64,000 nucleotides of DNA. Source: Cytophagaceae bacterium. Lineage in GTDB: Bacteria; Bacteroidota; Bacteroidia; Cytophagales; Cytophagaceae. A model generated the notes under the pieces. It made no database searches and was not told the DNA's origin. It saw only the letters and a program-made list of their open reading frames with translations. The stretch spans positions 1 through 64,000 of the forward strand of contig JALONH010000006.1 in the NCBI GenBank assembly GCA_025455005.1, read 5' to 3'. The translations under genes were made by a program, and so were the position numbers. Positions within the stretch are counted from its first letter, which is position 1. Each line of letters begins with the position of its first letter. Positions 8,328 to 18,019 of this stretch are shown here, piece after piece.

Positions 8328-9470
8328 CTACTCAAAATACTCTTTCATCCTTTCAAAAAAGGATTTAGCCTGTTTATCGGGCTTAGGTTTAAAGTTGTCC
8401 GAGTCTTTCCATTTTTGGAGTATTTCTTTTTCTTCTTTCGATAATTGTTGTGGAGTCCAAACATTCACATAGATAAGTTGATCACCTTTCCCATACCCAT
8501 TGACATCCCGAAGACCTTTCCCTTTTAGTCGCAACATCTTACCACTTTGAGTACCCGGTTCTATTTTAATTTTCACCTTACCCTCAATCGTTGGGATTTC
8601 CGGATTAGAGCCAAAAATGGCATCTATCATGCTAATATTTAAATCAAAGAGAATATTTTGACCATCCCGTTTTAATTCTTCGTGTTCTATTTCTTCAATT
8701 ACGATTAATAAATCTCCGGCAACACCGCCCCTAGGAGGCATGTTTCCTTTTCCTGACATCGAAAGTTGCATTCCTTCCGCAACACCAGCAGGGATTTTGA
8801 TTGAAATAGTTTCTTCTTTTTCTACAGTACCGGATCCTTTACAAGTACCGCATTTATCTGTAATGATTGTTCCTTCACCTTGACAAGTACCACAAGTGGT
8901 GGCTGAAACCATTTGTCCTAACATGGTATTCACCACTTTACGCACCTGACCTGTACCATTACAAGTGGTACAGGTTTTTATAGATGTTTTATCCTTAGCT
9001 CCACTTCCACCGCACGTATCACAAGTCAATTGCCGTTTTACCTTTATTTTTTTCTCACACCCGTTGGCTACTTCCTCCAAGGTAAGTTTTAATTTGATTC
9101 GTAAGTTACTTCCTTTACGAACTCTTGAGCCGCCACGACTTCCGCCGCCAAAAAAACTTTCAAAAGGGGAGCCGCCGCCAAAGATATCTCCAAACTGTGA
9201 AAAAATATCATCCATATTCATACCGCCGCCATAACCTCCGTTACCCCCCATGCCGGCATGTCCGAACTGGTCGTACCGTTGACGTTTTTCAGGGCTGCTC
9301 AATATTTCATACGCTTCCGCTGCTTCTTTAAATTTTTCTTCTGCTGCAGGATTATCCGGATTTTTATCAGGATGGTATTGAATAGCTAATTTTCGATAGG
9401 CTTTTTTAATTTCATCTGCATCAGCAGATTTACTTACTCCAAGTACTTCGTAATAATCTCTTTTTGCCAT
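8328..9470 (-). CDS. dnaJ: Chaperone protein DnaJ
   Basis: A 380-aa class I J-protein co-chaperone that stimulates DnaK ATPase and hands over unfolded substrates. The J domain is at 1-70 with HPD at 33-35. A Gly/Phe-rich linker lies around 75-120 ([21 protein letters not shown]). Four zinc-binding CxxCxGxG repeats follow ([32 protein letters not shown]), then the two C-terminal beta domains. All features are intact and the length is typical. It starts 4 nt after the grpE stop, so grpE-dnaJ is an operon closed by the terminator at 8266-8310. dnaK is not in the window. Confidence 0.97.
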   Translation of the reverse strand: MAKRDYYEVLGVSKSADADEIKKAYRKLAIQYHPDKNPDNPAAEEKFKEAAEAYEILSSPEKRQRYDQFGHAGMGGNGGYGGGMNMDDIFSQFGDIFGGGSPFESFFGGGSRGGSRVRKGSNLRIKLKLTLEEVANGCEKKIKVKRQLTCDTCGGSGAKDKTSIKTCTTCNGTGQVRKVVNTMLGQMVSATTCGTCQGEGTIITDKCGTCKGSGTVEKEETISIKIPAGVAEGMQLSMSGKGNMPPRGGVAGDLLIVIEEIEHEELKRDGQNILFDLNISMIDAIFGSNPEIPTIEGKVKIKIEPGTQSGKMLRLKGKGLRDVNGYGKGDQLIYVNVWTPQQLSKEEKEILQKWKDSDNFKPKPDKQAKSFFERMKEYFE

Positions 9471-9474
9471 ATTC

Positions 9475-10005
9475 TTAGGATCCTATGACTACTTTTGCAT
9501 AACGTATTACTTTATCACCCAACAGATACCCCTTTTCAAGAACGTCTAATACTTTCCCCTTCATATCTTCAGTTGGAGCCGGAAGTTGCGTAATGGCCTC
9601 GTGTAATTCCGGATTAAAAGGAACACCTAATGCCTCCATTTCTTTAAGTCCTTTTTGCTGAAGGGTACGAAGGTACTTTTGATAAATCAATTCGACACCT
9701 TCTCGTAAAGCTTTGGTAGAATCCTCTTGAGGTATATTTTTGAATGCCCTATCAAAATCGTCTACTATAGGTAGTAAATTTCTAATTAACTCTTCATTAG
9801 CAGTAAGGATTAAATCAGACTTTTCTTTCTGAGTACGTTTGCGAAAATTTTCAAATTCAGCGTATAATCGTACATACTTATCCTTCCAATCTGCTGCCTC
9901 TGATTGCCATTTTGCTGATTCATCTAAAGGCATATCGGTTGGGGATGTCGGATTTTCTTCTGAAGCCGCTGTTACTTCTTCTTGATTTACATTTTCTTGC
10001 GACAT
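9475..10005 (-). CDS. grpE: Nucleotide exchange factor GrpE
   Basis: A 176-aa GrpE, the ADP-release factor for DnaK. The acidic, disordered N-terminus (residues 1-35) is followed by the long dimerisation helix with [15 protein letters not shown], the four-helix bundle, and the beta-wing containing [13 protein letters not shown] and [17 protein letters not shown]. It is the first gene of the pair with dnaJ. Its upstream gap holds a TGACA-N3-TGGCA motif that might be a stress-regulatory site. Confidence 0.96.
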   Translation of the reverse strand: MSQENVNQEEVTAASEENPTSPTDMPLDESAKWQSEAADWKDKYVRLYAEFENFRKRTQKEKSDLILTANEELIRNLLPIVDDFDRAFKNIPQEDSTKALREGVELIYQKYLRTLQQKGLKEMEALGVPFNPELHEAITQLPAPTEDMKGKVLDVLEKGYLLGDKVIRYAKVVIGS

Positions 10006-10062
10006 AATAAGGTATTTTATCGAGTATGGTAAGAGTCAAAATCAAAGCCAAAACGGTTTTTA

Positions 10063-10075
10063 TGCCATTCTGTCA
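10063..10075 (-). promoter_or_regulatory. Possible regulatory motif upstream of grpE
   Basis: On the minus strand TGACAGAATGGCA, i.e. two TGrCA-type half-sites three bases apart, lies 58-70 nt upstream of the grpE start. No consensus TTTG/TAnnTTTG promoter is visible in the gap. It could belong to heat-shock control, but I cannot show a match to a characterised site. Confidence 0.25.
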
Positions 10076-10082
10076 CGTTTGT

Positions 10083-11072
10083 TTAACTATTTAAGCTTTT
10101 CCATAACATTTCTTTCAAGCCCGGGAGTCCCAACCCGGAAAAGGAAGAAATAAAAATATGTGGTATTTTAGGAATTTCGGGTTGCAATTGTTCCATTAAT
10201 ACATCATCCAACATATCAGATTTTGTAATAGCCAGTAAGCGTTTTTTAGTTAATAAATCGGGATTGTATTTTTCAAGTTCATGCAGCAATATCTCATATT
10301 GCTTTAGAATACTATCAGCATCCGCCGGTACTAGGAACAACAGGATAGAATTTCGTTCAATATGTCGAAGGAATCGTAATCCTAAACCTTTACCTTCAGC
10401 AGCCCCCTCTATAATTCCCGGAATATCCGCTACTATGAACGAACGTTTATCGTAATACGATACGACACCTAAATTAGGCACCAATGTAGTGAACGGATAG
10501 TCTCCTATTTCCGGTTTAGCTGCTGAAATTTTAGACAATAAGGTAGATTTGCCGGCATTGGGAAAGCCAACTAAACCTACATCCGCCAATACCTTCAACT
10601 CAATTATTATCCATTGCTCTATTCCCGGTTCCCCCGGTTGAGCATAATCGGGTGCTTGATTGGTACTGGTTTTAAAAAAATCATTTCCTTTACCTCCTCG
10701 ACCGCCACTCACTAACACAGCTTGTTGACCATCCTCTGTGATCTCCATTAAAACTTCTCCGGTTTCTGCATCTTTGGCAATTGTACCGAGTGGAACTTCG
10801 ACTATTACATCTTCACCATCTTTGCCTTTCATTCGGCTTTCGCCACCCCCTTGACCCGGTTCGGCAATGATATGTTTAGTATATTTCAAATGGAGCAAGG
10901 TCCATAATTGTGCATTTCCTTTTAGAATGATATGCCCCCCCCTTCCACCGTCGCCTCCATCCGGACCACCGTTTGGTAAGCCTTTCGCTCTTAAAAAGTG
11001 CCTAGAGCCCGCCCCTCCTTTTCCAGAGCGGCAACATACTTTTACATAATCTATAAAATTGGAAACAGCCAC
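10083..11072 (-). CDS. obg: GTPase Obg
   Basis: A 329-aa Obg/CgtA GTPase involved in 50S subunit assembly and stress signalling. The glycine-rich Obg fold covers about 1-158 ([13 protein letters not shown]). The G domain carries G1 GFPNAGKST (169-177), the switch I threonine pair in [10 protein letters not shown]3 DIPGI (216-220), G4 TKSD (283-286) and a G5-like SSFSGLG near 313. There is no C-terminal OCT domain, which is usual outside Firmicutes. It starts 17 nt after the adk stop, so adk-obg are cotranscribed. Confidence 0.96.
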   Translation of the reverse strand: MAVSNFIDYVKVCCRSGKGGAGSRHFLRAKGLPNGGPDGGDGGRGGHIILKGNAQLWTLLHLKYTKHIIAEPGQGGGESRMKGKDGEDVIVEVPLGTIAKDAETGEVLMEITEDGQQAVLVSGGRGGKGNDFFKTSTNQAPDYAQPGEPGIEQWIIIELKVLADVGLVGFPNAGKSTLLSKISAAKPEIGDYPFTTLVPNLGVVSYYDKRSFIVADIPGIIEGAAEGKGLGLRFLRHIERNSILLFLVPADADSILKQYEILLHELEKYNPDLLTKKRLLAITKSDMLDDVLMEQLQPEIPKIPHIFISSFSGLGLPGLKEMLWKSLNS

Positions 11073-11089
11073 GCAGTCGTTTTTAAAAT

Positions 11090-11662
11090 TTATTTAACGG
11101 AATCTATTACGTTACACAAGGAAGCAAAAATTTCTTCAATAGAGCCTACTCCCGGTACAGTAGTTAATTTTCCTTGAGCATCATAATAAGGTAATACGTG
11201 AACCGTTTTTTGGAAGTATTCATCCACTCGTTTCAATACTTTGTCTGCATCATCATCCGGTCTCCCTGATGTCTGACGTCTAATTTCAATACGTTTTTTT
11301 AATTCCTCTTCGTTAACATCTAATGCCACTACGGTGGAAATAGCGGTTCCCATTTTGTTCAACATCGTATCTAAAATTTCAGCTTGAGGAACAGTACGGG
11401 GGAAACCGTCAAATATAAAACCTTTGGCCTGGGGGTAGGCTTCCATTGCATCTTTTAGAATTCCTACCGTTACTTCATCCGGAACTAATAGCCCATTATC
11501 GATATAGGATTTAACTTGCTTACCTAGGGGAGTTTCATTTTTAATATGTGCTCGAAAAATATCTCCGGTAGAAAGATGTACCAGTTGGTAATGATCAATT
11601 AATTTTTCGCTCTGAGTTCCTTTTCCGGCTCCCGGAGGGCCAAATAAAACGATGTTTAACAT
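11090..11662 (-). CDS. adk: Adenylate kinase
   Basis: A 190-aa adenylate kinase (ATP + AMP to 2 ADP), cytoplasmic. The P-loop is GPPGAGKGT at residues 8-16, the AMP-binding region includes [11 protein letters not shown], and the [14 protein letters not shown] motif is intact. The LID is short ([14 protein letters not shown]), without zinc cysteines, so this is a short-form enzyme of ordinary length for Bacteroidota. The gene precedes obg by 17 nt, and a -7-like box lies about 25 nt upstream. Confidence 0.96.
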   Translation of the reverse strand: MLNIVLFGPPGAGKGTQSEKLIDHYQLVHLSTGDIFRAHIKNETPLGKQVKSYIDNGLLVPDEVTVGILKDAMEAYPQAKGFIFDGFPRTVPQAEILDTMLNKMGTAISTVVALDVNEEELKKRIEIRRQTSGRPDDDADKVLKRVDEYFQKTVHVLPYYDAQGKLTTVPGVGSIEEIFASLCNVIDSVK

Positions 11663-11686
11663 ATACTATTACTAGAAATAAGAGGT

Positions 11687-11694
11687 CAAAAGTA
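11687..11694 (-). promoter_or_regulatory. Probable -7 box of the adk-obg promoter
   Basis: TACTTTTG on the minus strand is a full TAnnTTTG match 25 nt upstream of the adk start. The only TTTG upstream is 15 nt away, which is short for the class, so the -33 element is weak or unusual. Confidence 0.4.
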
Positions 11695-11740
11695 CATTAA
11701 ATTTAGTTGCAAATAAAATTCATGTACGATTTAGGTGATT

Positions 11741-12661
11741 TTATAAATTTTTCATTAGATAGTGGTAAAGGTTCAACATAGACGATATATCGTTACGGTG
11801 AACGGTTTCATTGGGTGTATGAGCATTGGCTTCCGGCGCCCCAATAAAGATCCAATCCCAAGGCTGAGCTGCTAATTGCAATTCCCGACCATCACTGGCG
11901 CCCGCACCCTCCACTTCCAATTGGAAAGGGATTCCGGATTGTTCTGCCAGCCGTATAATTTTATCTACAAATGTTTTTCTGGGAATCATTTTATCCCGTA
12001 ACGACAAAGCTACCCCTTGACCGGCGTGCACACCTTTGGTAACCCAAGTAATATCGGCAATGAGTGCTTGTGAAACGTTAAATGTTTGGTAAATAAATGA
12101 GGCTAAATACGGCACACTTCCACCGCCGTGTTCTTCCCATGTAGAAAACACCACTATCCCATCCTTTAAGGTTTCCATCAATTGAAGCACAACCCAGCAA
12201 CCTAATCGGTTATCTAAATAAGGAGACGTTACATAGTCGTCAGATAGTCTAAAATTGGGAGCGTAACTTAATGTTGCCCCTCGAGGTAGAGTATGGGTTG
12301 ATTGAACAGTACGGAGTAAACCCTCTTCCGTTTCTTCTATATGTAATATTCCGGAAATCTGTTGATCGTGGTGATACCCTACAAGAGCTGTTCCGGTTGA
12401 AGCATAGGGAGCACCTATCGGATGTACGGTATTATCATAAGCAACGGTGTAACCTACCGAATCCATATGTGCCCATACAGCTGTTCTAGGGTTCCCAAAT
12501 ACAACTATTATATTATCCTGATAGCCATCACCGGAATAAACGGTAGGCTGCGAATTCCATTGACTCTTATTTTTTTCAATATAATTTAACAGAAATTGAG
12601 TTAGTGTTGATTCATCACCTGAGGGTGCATGAATGGAACAAAGTTGCTCTAAAAGATGCAT
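11741..12661 (-). CDS. M42-like metallo-aminopeptidase
   Basis: A 306-aa dinuclear metallopeptidase of the M42/M28/M20 fold. Likely metal ligands are visible in the expected order: H65 and D67 (HMD), D150 (SPYLDNRLG), E176-E177 (WEEHGG), D203 (ADITW) and H281 (NAHTPNE). No signal peptide is present, so it should act in the cytoplasm on peptides. It is shorter than typical 340-aa M42 glutamyl aminopeptidases, so the exact subfamily is uncertain. It is monocistronic and diverges from the TPR gene at 12722. Confidence 0.78.
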   Translation of the reverse strand: MHLLEQLCSIHAPSGDESTLTQFLLNYIEKNKSQWNSQPTVYSGDGYQDNIIVVFGNPRTAVWAHMDSVGYTVAYDNTVHPIGAPYASTGTALVGYHHDQQISGILHIEETEEGLLRTVQSTHTLPRGATLSYAPNFRLSDDYVTSPYLDNRLGCWVVLQLMETLKDGIVVFSTWEEHGGGSVPYLASFIYQTFNVSQALIADITWVTKGVHAGQGVALSLRDKMIPRKTFVDKIIRLAEQSGIPFQLEVEGAGASDGRELQLAAQPWDWIFIGAPEANAHTPNETVHRNDISSMLNLYHYLMKNL

Positions 12662-12721
12662 TTGAATACCTTTTATACGTTATTTACGTAAAATTATAGG
12701 TTTGAATTAAGATTAACTACC

Positions 12722-14077
12722 ATGAAGGTTTCTTTTCTATTTGGAATACTGTTTTGGAACACCCTGTTTGTATCACATGCACAAATGGATACAACTATGT
12801 TGTTAGAAGACAAACGTATTCAAATTGAATCGACAACAGCGGTTAATCACATGTATAATTTCAAATTTGATATAGCGGAAGCGTATTTTTTGAGTTTAAA
12901 ACAACGTTATCCGGAACATCCTATGCCTTATTTTTTAATGGCTTTAAGTAACTGGTGGAAAATGGTGCCCAGCTTGGATGACGAAAATTATACGAATGCA
13001 TTTGAATCAGAGTTTTTAGGTTATTTGGATGAAGCCATTAGTAGGGGTGAAGACATGATAGATGCTGATCAACACCCGGAGGAAGCAGCCTTTTTTTTAT
13101 GTGCAGCCTATGGATTTAAAGGCAGGTATTTTTCCGATAATAAAAGTTATGTTAAAGCAGCTTGGGCCGGTAAAAGTGCACTAAACTACTTGAATGATTT
13201 CAAGGGAAAAAGTAACCTAAGTCCGGAATTCCTCTTTGGGGAGTCTTTGTTTAATTATTATGCAGAATGGCTAAAAGAAGAGTATCCACTTTTACGTCCA
13301 ATCATTGGTCTATTTCCTAAAGGAAATAAAAAATTAGGCTTGGCACAACTCCAACAATGTGCTCGTAACTCCTTTTATACTCGAGTAGAAGCGCAAACCT
13401 ATTTAATGCATATTTACTATAACGAAGAAAATAACAGTTTGGCTGCCTATCCTTATGCTGAGTATTTGGCCACTACCTTCCCTGATAATTCCTATTTTCA
13501 AAGAACCTTTGCCAGACTTTCCTTTTCATTAGGTAAGTGGGATGTATGTGAGAAAATTTGTTATGACATTAATTACAAAGTAAACATTGGTATGCCCGGT
13601 TATGAAGAGGCGCATACCGGAAGATATGCTTGTGCATTTTTAGGACGAATTCTTTACGAAAAAGGAGAGGAAGACAAAGCCTTGTTTTATTTAAAAAAAG
13701 CGGTAGACTTTGCGGAAAAAACTGATAAAATGTCCATGGGGTATTCTTTAATGTCGGCTCATTATATGGGGTTAGCTTGTAAGAAGAAAAAAGATAATGT
13801 TCAAGCTAAAACTTATTTTAATAAAGTTATTACCTATGCCTCTGAAAAAACGAATGCTTCAAAAGAATTTTCTGCAAATGCACATTTTGCATTGGCTGAA
13901 ATTGCGGAGCAAGAGTTAAACTATAAAGAAGCCGAACGATTGTATAAAAAAACACAACAAATAGTTCAATCCATAGAAGTAAAGAAAGACAACAAAGAAT
14001 ATTTTTATTATGTTGAGGATATGACAAAAAAATGCCAAACCGCATTCATTAGAGTACGAACTAAACAACAGAAGTAA
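12722..14077 (+). CDS. Secreted tetratricopeptide-repeat protein
   Basis: A 451-aa protein with an N-terminal signal peptide (hydrophobic 3-20, ending SHA). The rest is predicted all-helical. TPR-like units are clearest in the C-terminal half: GRILYEKGEEDKALFYLKKA, then YMGLACKKKKDNVQAKTYF and AEIAEQELNYKEAERLYKK. It probably acts as a periplasmic protein-protein scaffold. No catalytic motif is visible and I cannot name a partner. Its stop region overlaps the convergent Lrp-type gene by 17 nt, so neither gene can have a terminator outside the other's coding sequence. Confidence 0.75.
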   Translation: MKVSFLFGILFWNTLFVSHAQMDTTMLLEDKRIQIESTTAVNHMYNFKFDIAEAYFLSLKQRYPEHPMPYFLMALSNWWKMVPSLDDENYTNAFESEFLGYLDEAISRGEDMIDADQHPEEAAFFLCAAYGFKGRYFSDNKSYVKAAWAGKSALNYLNDFKGKSNLSPEFLFGESLFNYYAEWLKEEYPLLRPIIGLFPKGNKKLGLAQLQQCARNSFYTRVEAQTYLMHIYYNEENNSLAAYPYAEYLATTFPDNSYFQRTFARLSFSLGKWDVCEKICYDINYKVNIGMPGYEEAHTGRYACAFLGRILYEKGEEDKALFYLKKAVDFAEKTDKMSMGYSLMSAHYMGLACKKKKDNVQAKTYFNKVITYASEKTNASKEFSANAHFALAEIAEQELNYKEAERLYKKTQQIVQSIEVKKDNKEYFYYVEDMTKKCQTAFIRVRTKQQK

Positions 14078-14537
14078 TCGGCATTACCTTAGAATCCTTA
14101 AATGAGGACAAAATGACCATAGACTGCATATTTCCTATTTCCTCTATATCCACTAATTTGTTTAATATTAGTTGCTGATAGGAACTAATATCCTTAGATA
14201 AGATTTTCAACAAGAAATCACCTTGACCAGTAGTATGATAACACTCTACTACTTCAGGGATAGCATTTATTTTCTCAACAAACGATAAAATTTGATGTTT
14301 TTTATGTCCGGAAAGAGATACTAAAACAAACACAGCTGTACCTAAACCTAGTTGGTCCACATCGACTTCTGCGTGATACGATTTAATAATACCGGCTTGT
14401 TCTAATTTTCGAACTCGTTCCAAGGTAGGGGCAGGAGACAACCCGATTTCCTGTGCTAGTTGAGAATTCGTGATTTTTGCATTAGATTGTAAGATGTCTA
14501 GAATCTTTTTATCGATTTGGTCTAATTTGATAGACAT
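14061..14537 (-). CDS. Lrp/AsnC family transcriptional regulator
   Basis: A 158-aa Lrp/AsnC regulator. The N-terminal helix-turn-helix (LDQIDKKILDILQSNAKITN, then SQLAQEIGLSPAPTLERVRKL) is followed by the C-terminal effector-binding RAM domain with VECYHTTGQGDFLLKI. Such proteins usually sense amino acids and act as dimers or octamers. The target genes are unknown. It converges on the TPR gene (17-nt overlap) and diverges from the membrane protein gene at 14589, 51 nt away, which could be under its control. Confidence 0.92.
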   Translation of the reverse strand: MSIKLDQIDKKILDILQSNAKITNSQLAQEIGLSPAPTLERVRKLEQAGIIKSYHAEVDVDQLGLGTAVFVLVSLSGHKKHQILSFVEKINAIPEVVECYHTTGQGDFLLKILSKDISSYQQLILNKLVDIEEIGNMQSMVILSSFKDSKVMPITSVV

Positions 14538-14588
14538 AATGTCATTCTGTTTTGTGATATGTTACTAATCTATTAAAATATAGTTGGA

Positions 14589-15962
14589 ATGCAAAATCCT
14601 AGTTTGTATGAAATTCAGAGTTCCATTTATCAACCAAATTGGGTAGACTTAGTCCTTTTGCCTATTTATATTTTCATTTTATTGTTTATGGCGCGCATGA
14701 TCATATGGAAATTTTTAAATAACTCCCCTTTAAAACAATGGGTAATGCCTGGATTATTACTAAAAATGATTGGGGCTCTTTTTATCACATTATCGTACAC
14801 ATATTATTATAAAGGAGGAGACACCAGTGGCTATTATAATGAATCAAGACTCATAACGGAAGCGATATTAGATGATCCTTCAGCTATAAAATTAATTTGG
14901 CAATCTATAGATAATCGATCGACCGATGTTAAAGATTTTTTTAAGTATTTTAATTATAGTAATTCAAATGATACGTTTACAGTCATCCTATTAACAACTT
15001 TTGTCAATCTTTTTACTTTCAATTCTTTTTTTATTTCTGCGATAGTGTATTCCTTTATATCCTTTTGGTGTATGTTTGCGGCAGCCTATACATTTTCCAC
15101 TCTTGAAAAAGCTCATTCTAAAGGTATTATGATAGGAATGTTCTTTTTCCCTAATGTATTCGCTTGGTCAAGTGGAATTCTAAAAGATACTATATGTCTT
15201 AGCAGTCTCTGTATAATTCATTTTTGTATTTTTCAGTTTTTCGAAAGAAAAAAGATAACATTCTTTTATACACTTATTTTTATAGTCAGTTTTTACCTAC
15301 TCTTAAAAGTTCGAATTTTTATTATAGCCTGCTATTTAATTGTTATGGCTATTTATATCTATTTAAAATTCAGATCAATGATAAAAAACACAATGATAAA
15401 AAATACTTTAGGAATAATTTTGATTGTCGGTTCAACGACAAGCTTATACCAATTATTTGATTTTTTATCCAGCAGCTCTAAACTCTATAATATTGAAACC
15501 ATTTTTAAAACAGCAAAAACACAACGCGACTACATATATTACATTTCACAACAATCGCAAGGCTCTACTTACACTCTAGGAGACTTCGATTTCGAGTCGT
15601 ATGAAGTGCTCTTTATGCTACCCTCTGCGTTAAATGTAAGTTTATTTAGACCTTACCTTTGGGAAGTAAAAAATATTATGATGTTATTCTCTGCTTTGGA
15701 AGCTAGTTTTGTACTTTATTTTTTTGGTTATGTTATGCTAAAGATGAAAAGAAAAGAAATCGTTGAATTCATTACATATCAACCTGTCAATGTTTATATT
15801 TTTATCTTTAGTATACTTTATTTAATTCTTGTAGGGCTTACCAGCTATAACTTTGGTAGTTTAGTGCGGTACAAAACACTGGCATATCCCTTTTTCTTAA
15901 TTCTATTAATGCAGTTGTATTATAAAGCTCGAATGCCTTACAACAACCCAAAAGCGGATTGA
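14589..15962 (+). CDS. EpsG/Wzy-like polytopic membrane protein
   Basis: A 457-aa inner-membrane protein with about ten to eleven hydrophobic segments. A soluble loop after the second span has the sequence [16 protein letters not shown], seen in O-antigen/exopolysaccharide polymerase-like proteins of Bacteroidota. The order and a mid-protein [10 protein letters not shown] segment also resemble EpsG-type polymerases. It abuts gmd, fcl and an asnB-like gene, so polymerising or exporting a surface glycan is a reasonable inference. It is clearly more AT-rich than its neighbours and contains no CCGG site in 1374 nt. Its 3' end overlaps fcl by 25 nt in convergent orientation. Confidence 0.6.
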   Translation: MQNPSLYEIQSSIYQPNWVDLVLLPIYIFILLFMARMIIWKFLNNSPLKQWVMPGLLLKMIGALFITLSYTYYYKGGDTSGYYNESRLITEAILDDPSAIKLIWQSIDNRSTDVKDFFKYFNYSNSNDTFTVILLTTFVNLFTFNSFFISAIVYSFISFWCMFAAAYTFSTLEKAHSKGIMIGMFFFPNVFAWSSGILKDTICLSSLCIIHFCIFQFFERKKITFFYTLIFIVSFYLLLKVRIFIIACYLIVMAIYIYLKFRSMIKNTMIKNTLGIILIVGSTTSLYQLFDFLSSSSKLYNIETIFKTAKTQRDYIYYISQQSQGSTYTLGDFDFESYEVLFMLPSALNVSLFRPYLWEVKNIMMLFSALEASFVLYFFGYVMLKMKRKEIVEFITYQPVNVYIFIFSILYLILVGLTSYNFGSLVRYKTLAYPFFLILLMQLYYKARMPYNNPKAD

Positions 15963-16864
15963 TAGACAGAGCGTATTCCTTCTTCTAAAGAAATTTTATA
16001 AGTCCAACCTAGGTTTTTTAATTTTGTGACATCCATAAGTTTCCTTGGCGTACCGTCCGGTTTCGATGTGTCAAATGTTAATTCCCCATTGTAACCTACA
16101 ATTTTTTTAATCAATAAAGCCAACTCTTTTATGCTCACATCTATTCCGGAACCTACATTAACAAATCCCTTCTCATTGTAGGATTGCATTAGAAACAAGC
16201 AAGCTTCAGCTAAATCATCTACATGCAAAAATTCTCTCAAAGGCGATCCTGTACCCCACACTACAACCTCTGGGGCTTGGTTTAATTTCGCTTCATGAAC
16301 CTTTCTTAACAAAGCAGGTAATACATGAGAATTATCTAAGTCATAGTTATCATTAGGGCCATATAAATTGGTAGGCATAGCAGATATAAAATTTGCACCA
16401 TATTGATCCCTATAACTTTCACACATTTTAATACCTGCTATTTTTGCAATTGCATAGGGTTCATTCGTTGGTTCCAATAATCCAGTCAACAAACTATCCT
16501 CCGTTAATGGTTGAGGTGCAAGCTTAGGGTAAATACAAGAGGAACCTAAAAACAATAATTTTTTTACTCCATATTTATAAGCAGCATGAATAACGTTGGT
16601 TTGTAAAATTAAATTATCATATAAAAATTCTGCTCGATAACTATTATTTGCTTGAATCCCCCCAACTTTTGCGGCTGCTAAGAATACGTATTCCGGCTTT
16701 TCTTCTGAAAAAAAATCATTTACAGCTATTTGTTGCCGAAGGTCTAATTCTTTTGATGTTCTAAAAATCAAATTCGTATAACCTCCGATTTGGAGTTTGC
16801 GAACAATAGCAGAACCTACCATCCCTCTATGTCCTGCAATAAATATTTTAGAATTTTTATTCAT
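15938..16864 (-). CDS. fcl: GDP-L-fucose synthase
   Basis: A 308-aa NADPH-dependent epimerase/reductase of the extended SDR family. It converts GDP-4-keto-6-deoxymannose to GDP-L-fucose. The nucleotide-binding loop is GHRGMVGSA (11-19), the catalytic Ser is in LGSSCIYP (108-109), and the Tyr/Lys pair is Y137/K141 in YAIAKIAG. The substrate-shaping segments [10 protein letters not shown] and [16 protein letters not shown] are present. It is 5 nt downstream of gmd, giving the two successive steps from GDP-mannose in one operon. Confidence 0.95.
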   Translation of the reverse strand: MNKNSKIFIAGHRGMVGSAIVRKLQIGGYTNLIFRTSKELDLRQQIAVNDFFSEEKPEYVFLAAAKVGGIQANNSYRAEFLYDNLILQTNVIHAAYKYGVKKLLFLGSSCIYPKLAPQPLTEDSLLTGLLEPTNEPYAIAKIAGIKMCESYRDQYGANFISAMPTNLYGPNDNYDLDNSHVLPALLRKVHEAKLNQAPEVVVWGTGSPLREFLHVDDLAEACLFLMQSYNEKGFVNVGSGIDVSIKELALLIKKIVGYNGELTFDTSKPDGTPRKLMDVTKLKNLGWTYKISLEEGIRSVYQSAFGLL

Positions 16865-16869
16865 CTTAA

Positions 16870-17982
16870 CTATTCGAAGTAGTTTAAAATTTTATGTCCA
16901 CCTTTACTTAAGTATTGATCTCGTTTATACAATTCTAAATCTGCTGCCATCATTTCTTTTACTAGTTTAGGCAAAGTATATTTAGGCTTCCATTTTAATT
17001 TTTTCTTTGCTTTTGTAGGGTCTCCAATTAACAATTCCACTTCTGTAGGTCTAAAATATTTTGGGTCGACTGCTACAACTTTCTGACCCACTTTCAATTT
17101 GTATTCTTCATGTGTTGCCTTTTTAACTATTCCAACCTCTTTTACTCCTTTACCTTTAAACTCCAACTCTACTCCAATTTCAGCAAAAGCCATTTTAACA
17201 AAATCTCTTACTGTTGTAGTAATTCCGGTGGCAATTACGTAGTCCTCTGCTTGTTTTTGTTGTAAAATCAACCACATCGCTTCTACATAATCTTTTGCGT
17301 GTCCCCAATCTCTTTTAGCATCCAAGTTGCCTAAAAACAAATCCTTTTGTAGTCCCAAAGCTATTCTAGATACCGCTCTTGTTATTTTACGGGTAACAAA
17401 CGTCTCACCTCTAAGTGGAGATTCGTGGTTAAATAAAATCCCATTACACGCATACATACCATATGCTTCCCTATAGTTTACTGTAATCCAATACGCATAT
17501 AGTTTGGCGACAGCATAAGGAGAACGGGGATAGAAAGGAGTTGTTTCTTTTTGAGGAACTTCTTGAACTAATCCATATAATTCAGACGTAGAGGCTTGAT
17601 AAATTTTAACCTTTTTCGTCATATTAAGCAAACGTACCGCCTCTAGAATCCTTAGTGTTCCTATCCCATCGGCGTTAGCTGTATATTCCGGAGTATCAAA
17701 ACTCACCTTAACATGCGACATGGCACCTAGGTTATAAATTTCATCCGGTTGTACTTCTTGGATAATACGGATTAGATTAGTAGAGTCAGTTAAATCCCCA
17801 TAATGAAGTTTAAATCGTATGTTTTTTTCATGTGGGTCTTGATATAAATGATCTATTCTGTCCGTATTAAATAAAGAAGAACGTCTTTTAATACCATGAA
17901 CTTCATACCCTTTATCTAGTAACAGCTCGCTTAAATACGCTCCATCTTGGCCGGTCACTCCGGTAATTAATGCTTTTTTCAT
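16870..17982 (-). CDS. gmd: GDP-mannose 4,6-dehydratase
   Basis: A 370-aa SDR enzyme that dehydrates GDP-D-mannose to GDP-4-keto-6-deoxy-D-mannose. Seen are [15 protein letters not shown] (8-22) for NADP binding, the active-site T132 and E134 in STSELYG, and Y156/K160 in YAVAKLYAY, with the substrate motif [16 protein letters not shown]. Length is normal. It is followed 5 nt later by fcl and preceded by the asnB-like gene, an arrangement typical of polysaccharide loci. Confidence 0.96.
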   Translation of the reverse strand: MKKALITGVTGQDGAYLSELLLDKGYEVHGIKRRSSLFNTDRIDHLYQDPHEKNIRFKLHYGDLTDSTNLIRIIQEVQPDEIYNLGAMSHVKVSFDTPEYTANADGIGTLRILEAVRLLNMTKKVKIYQASTSELYGLVQEVPQKETTPFYPRSPYAVAKLYAYWITVNYREAYGMYACNGILFNHESPLRGETFVTRKITRAVSRIALGLQKDLFLGNLDAKRDWGHAKDYVEAMWLILQQKQAEDYVIATGITTTVRDFVKMAFAEIGVELEFKGKGVKEVGIVKKATHEEYKLKVGQKVVAVDPKYFRPTEVELLIGDPTKAKKKLKWKPKYTLPKLVKEMMAADLELYKRDQYLSKGGHKILNYFE

Positions 17983-18019
17983 AAATACAATATAAACAAT
18001 GAACGAAGGTACGTAAAAT

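Noticed and set aside
15224-15460. Second open frame inside the EpsG-like gene
   Set aside because: Result of high AT content, with no supporting start or family match.
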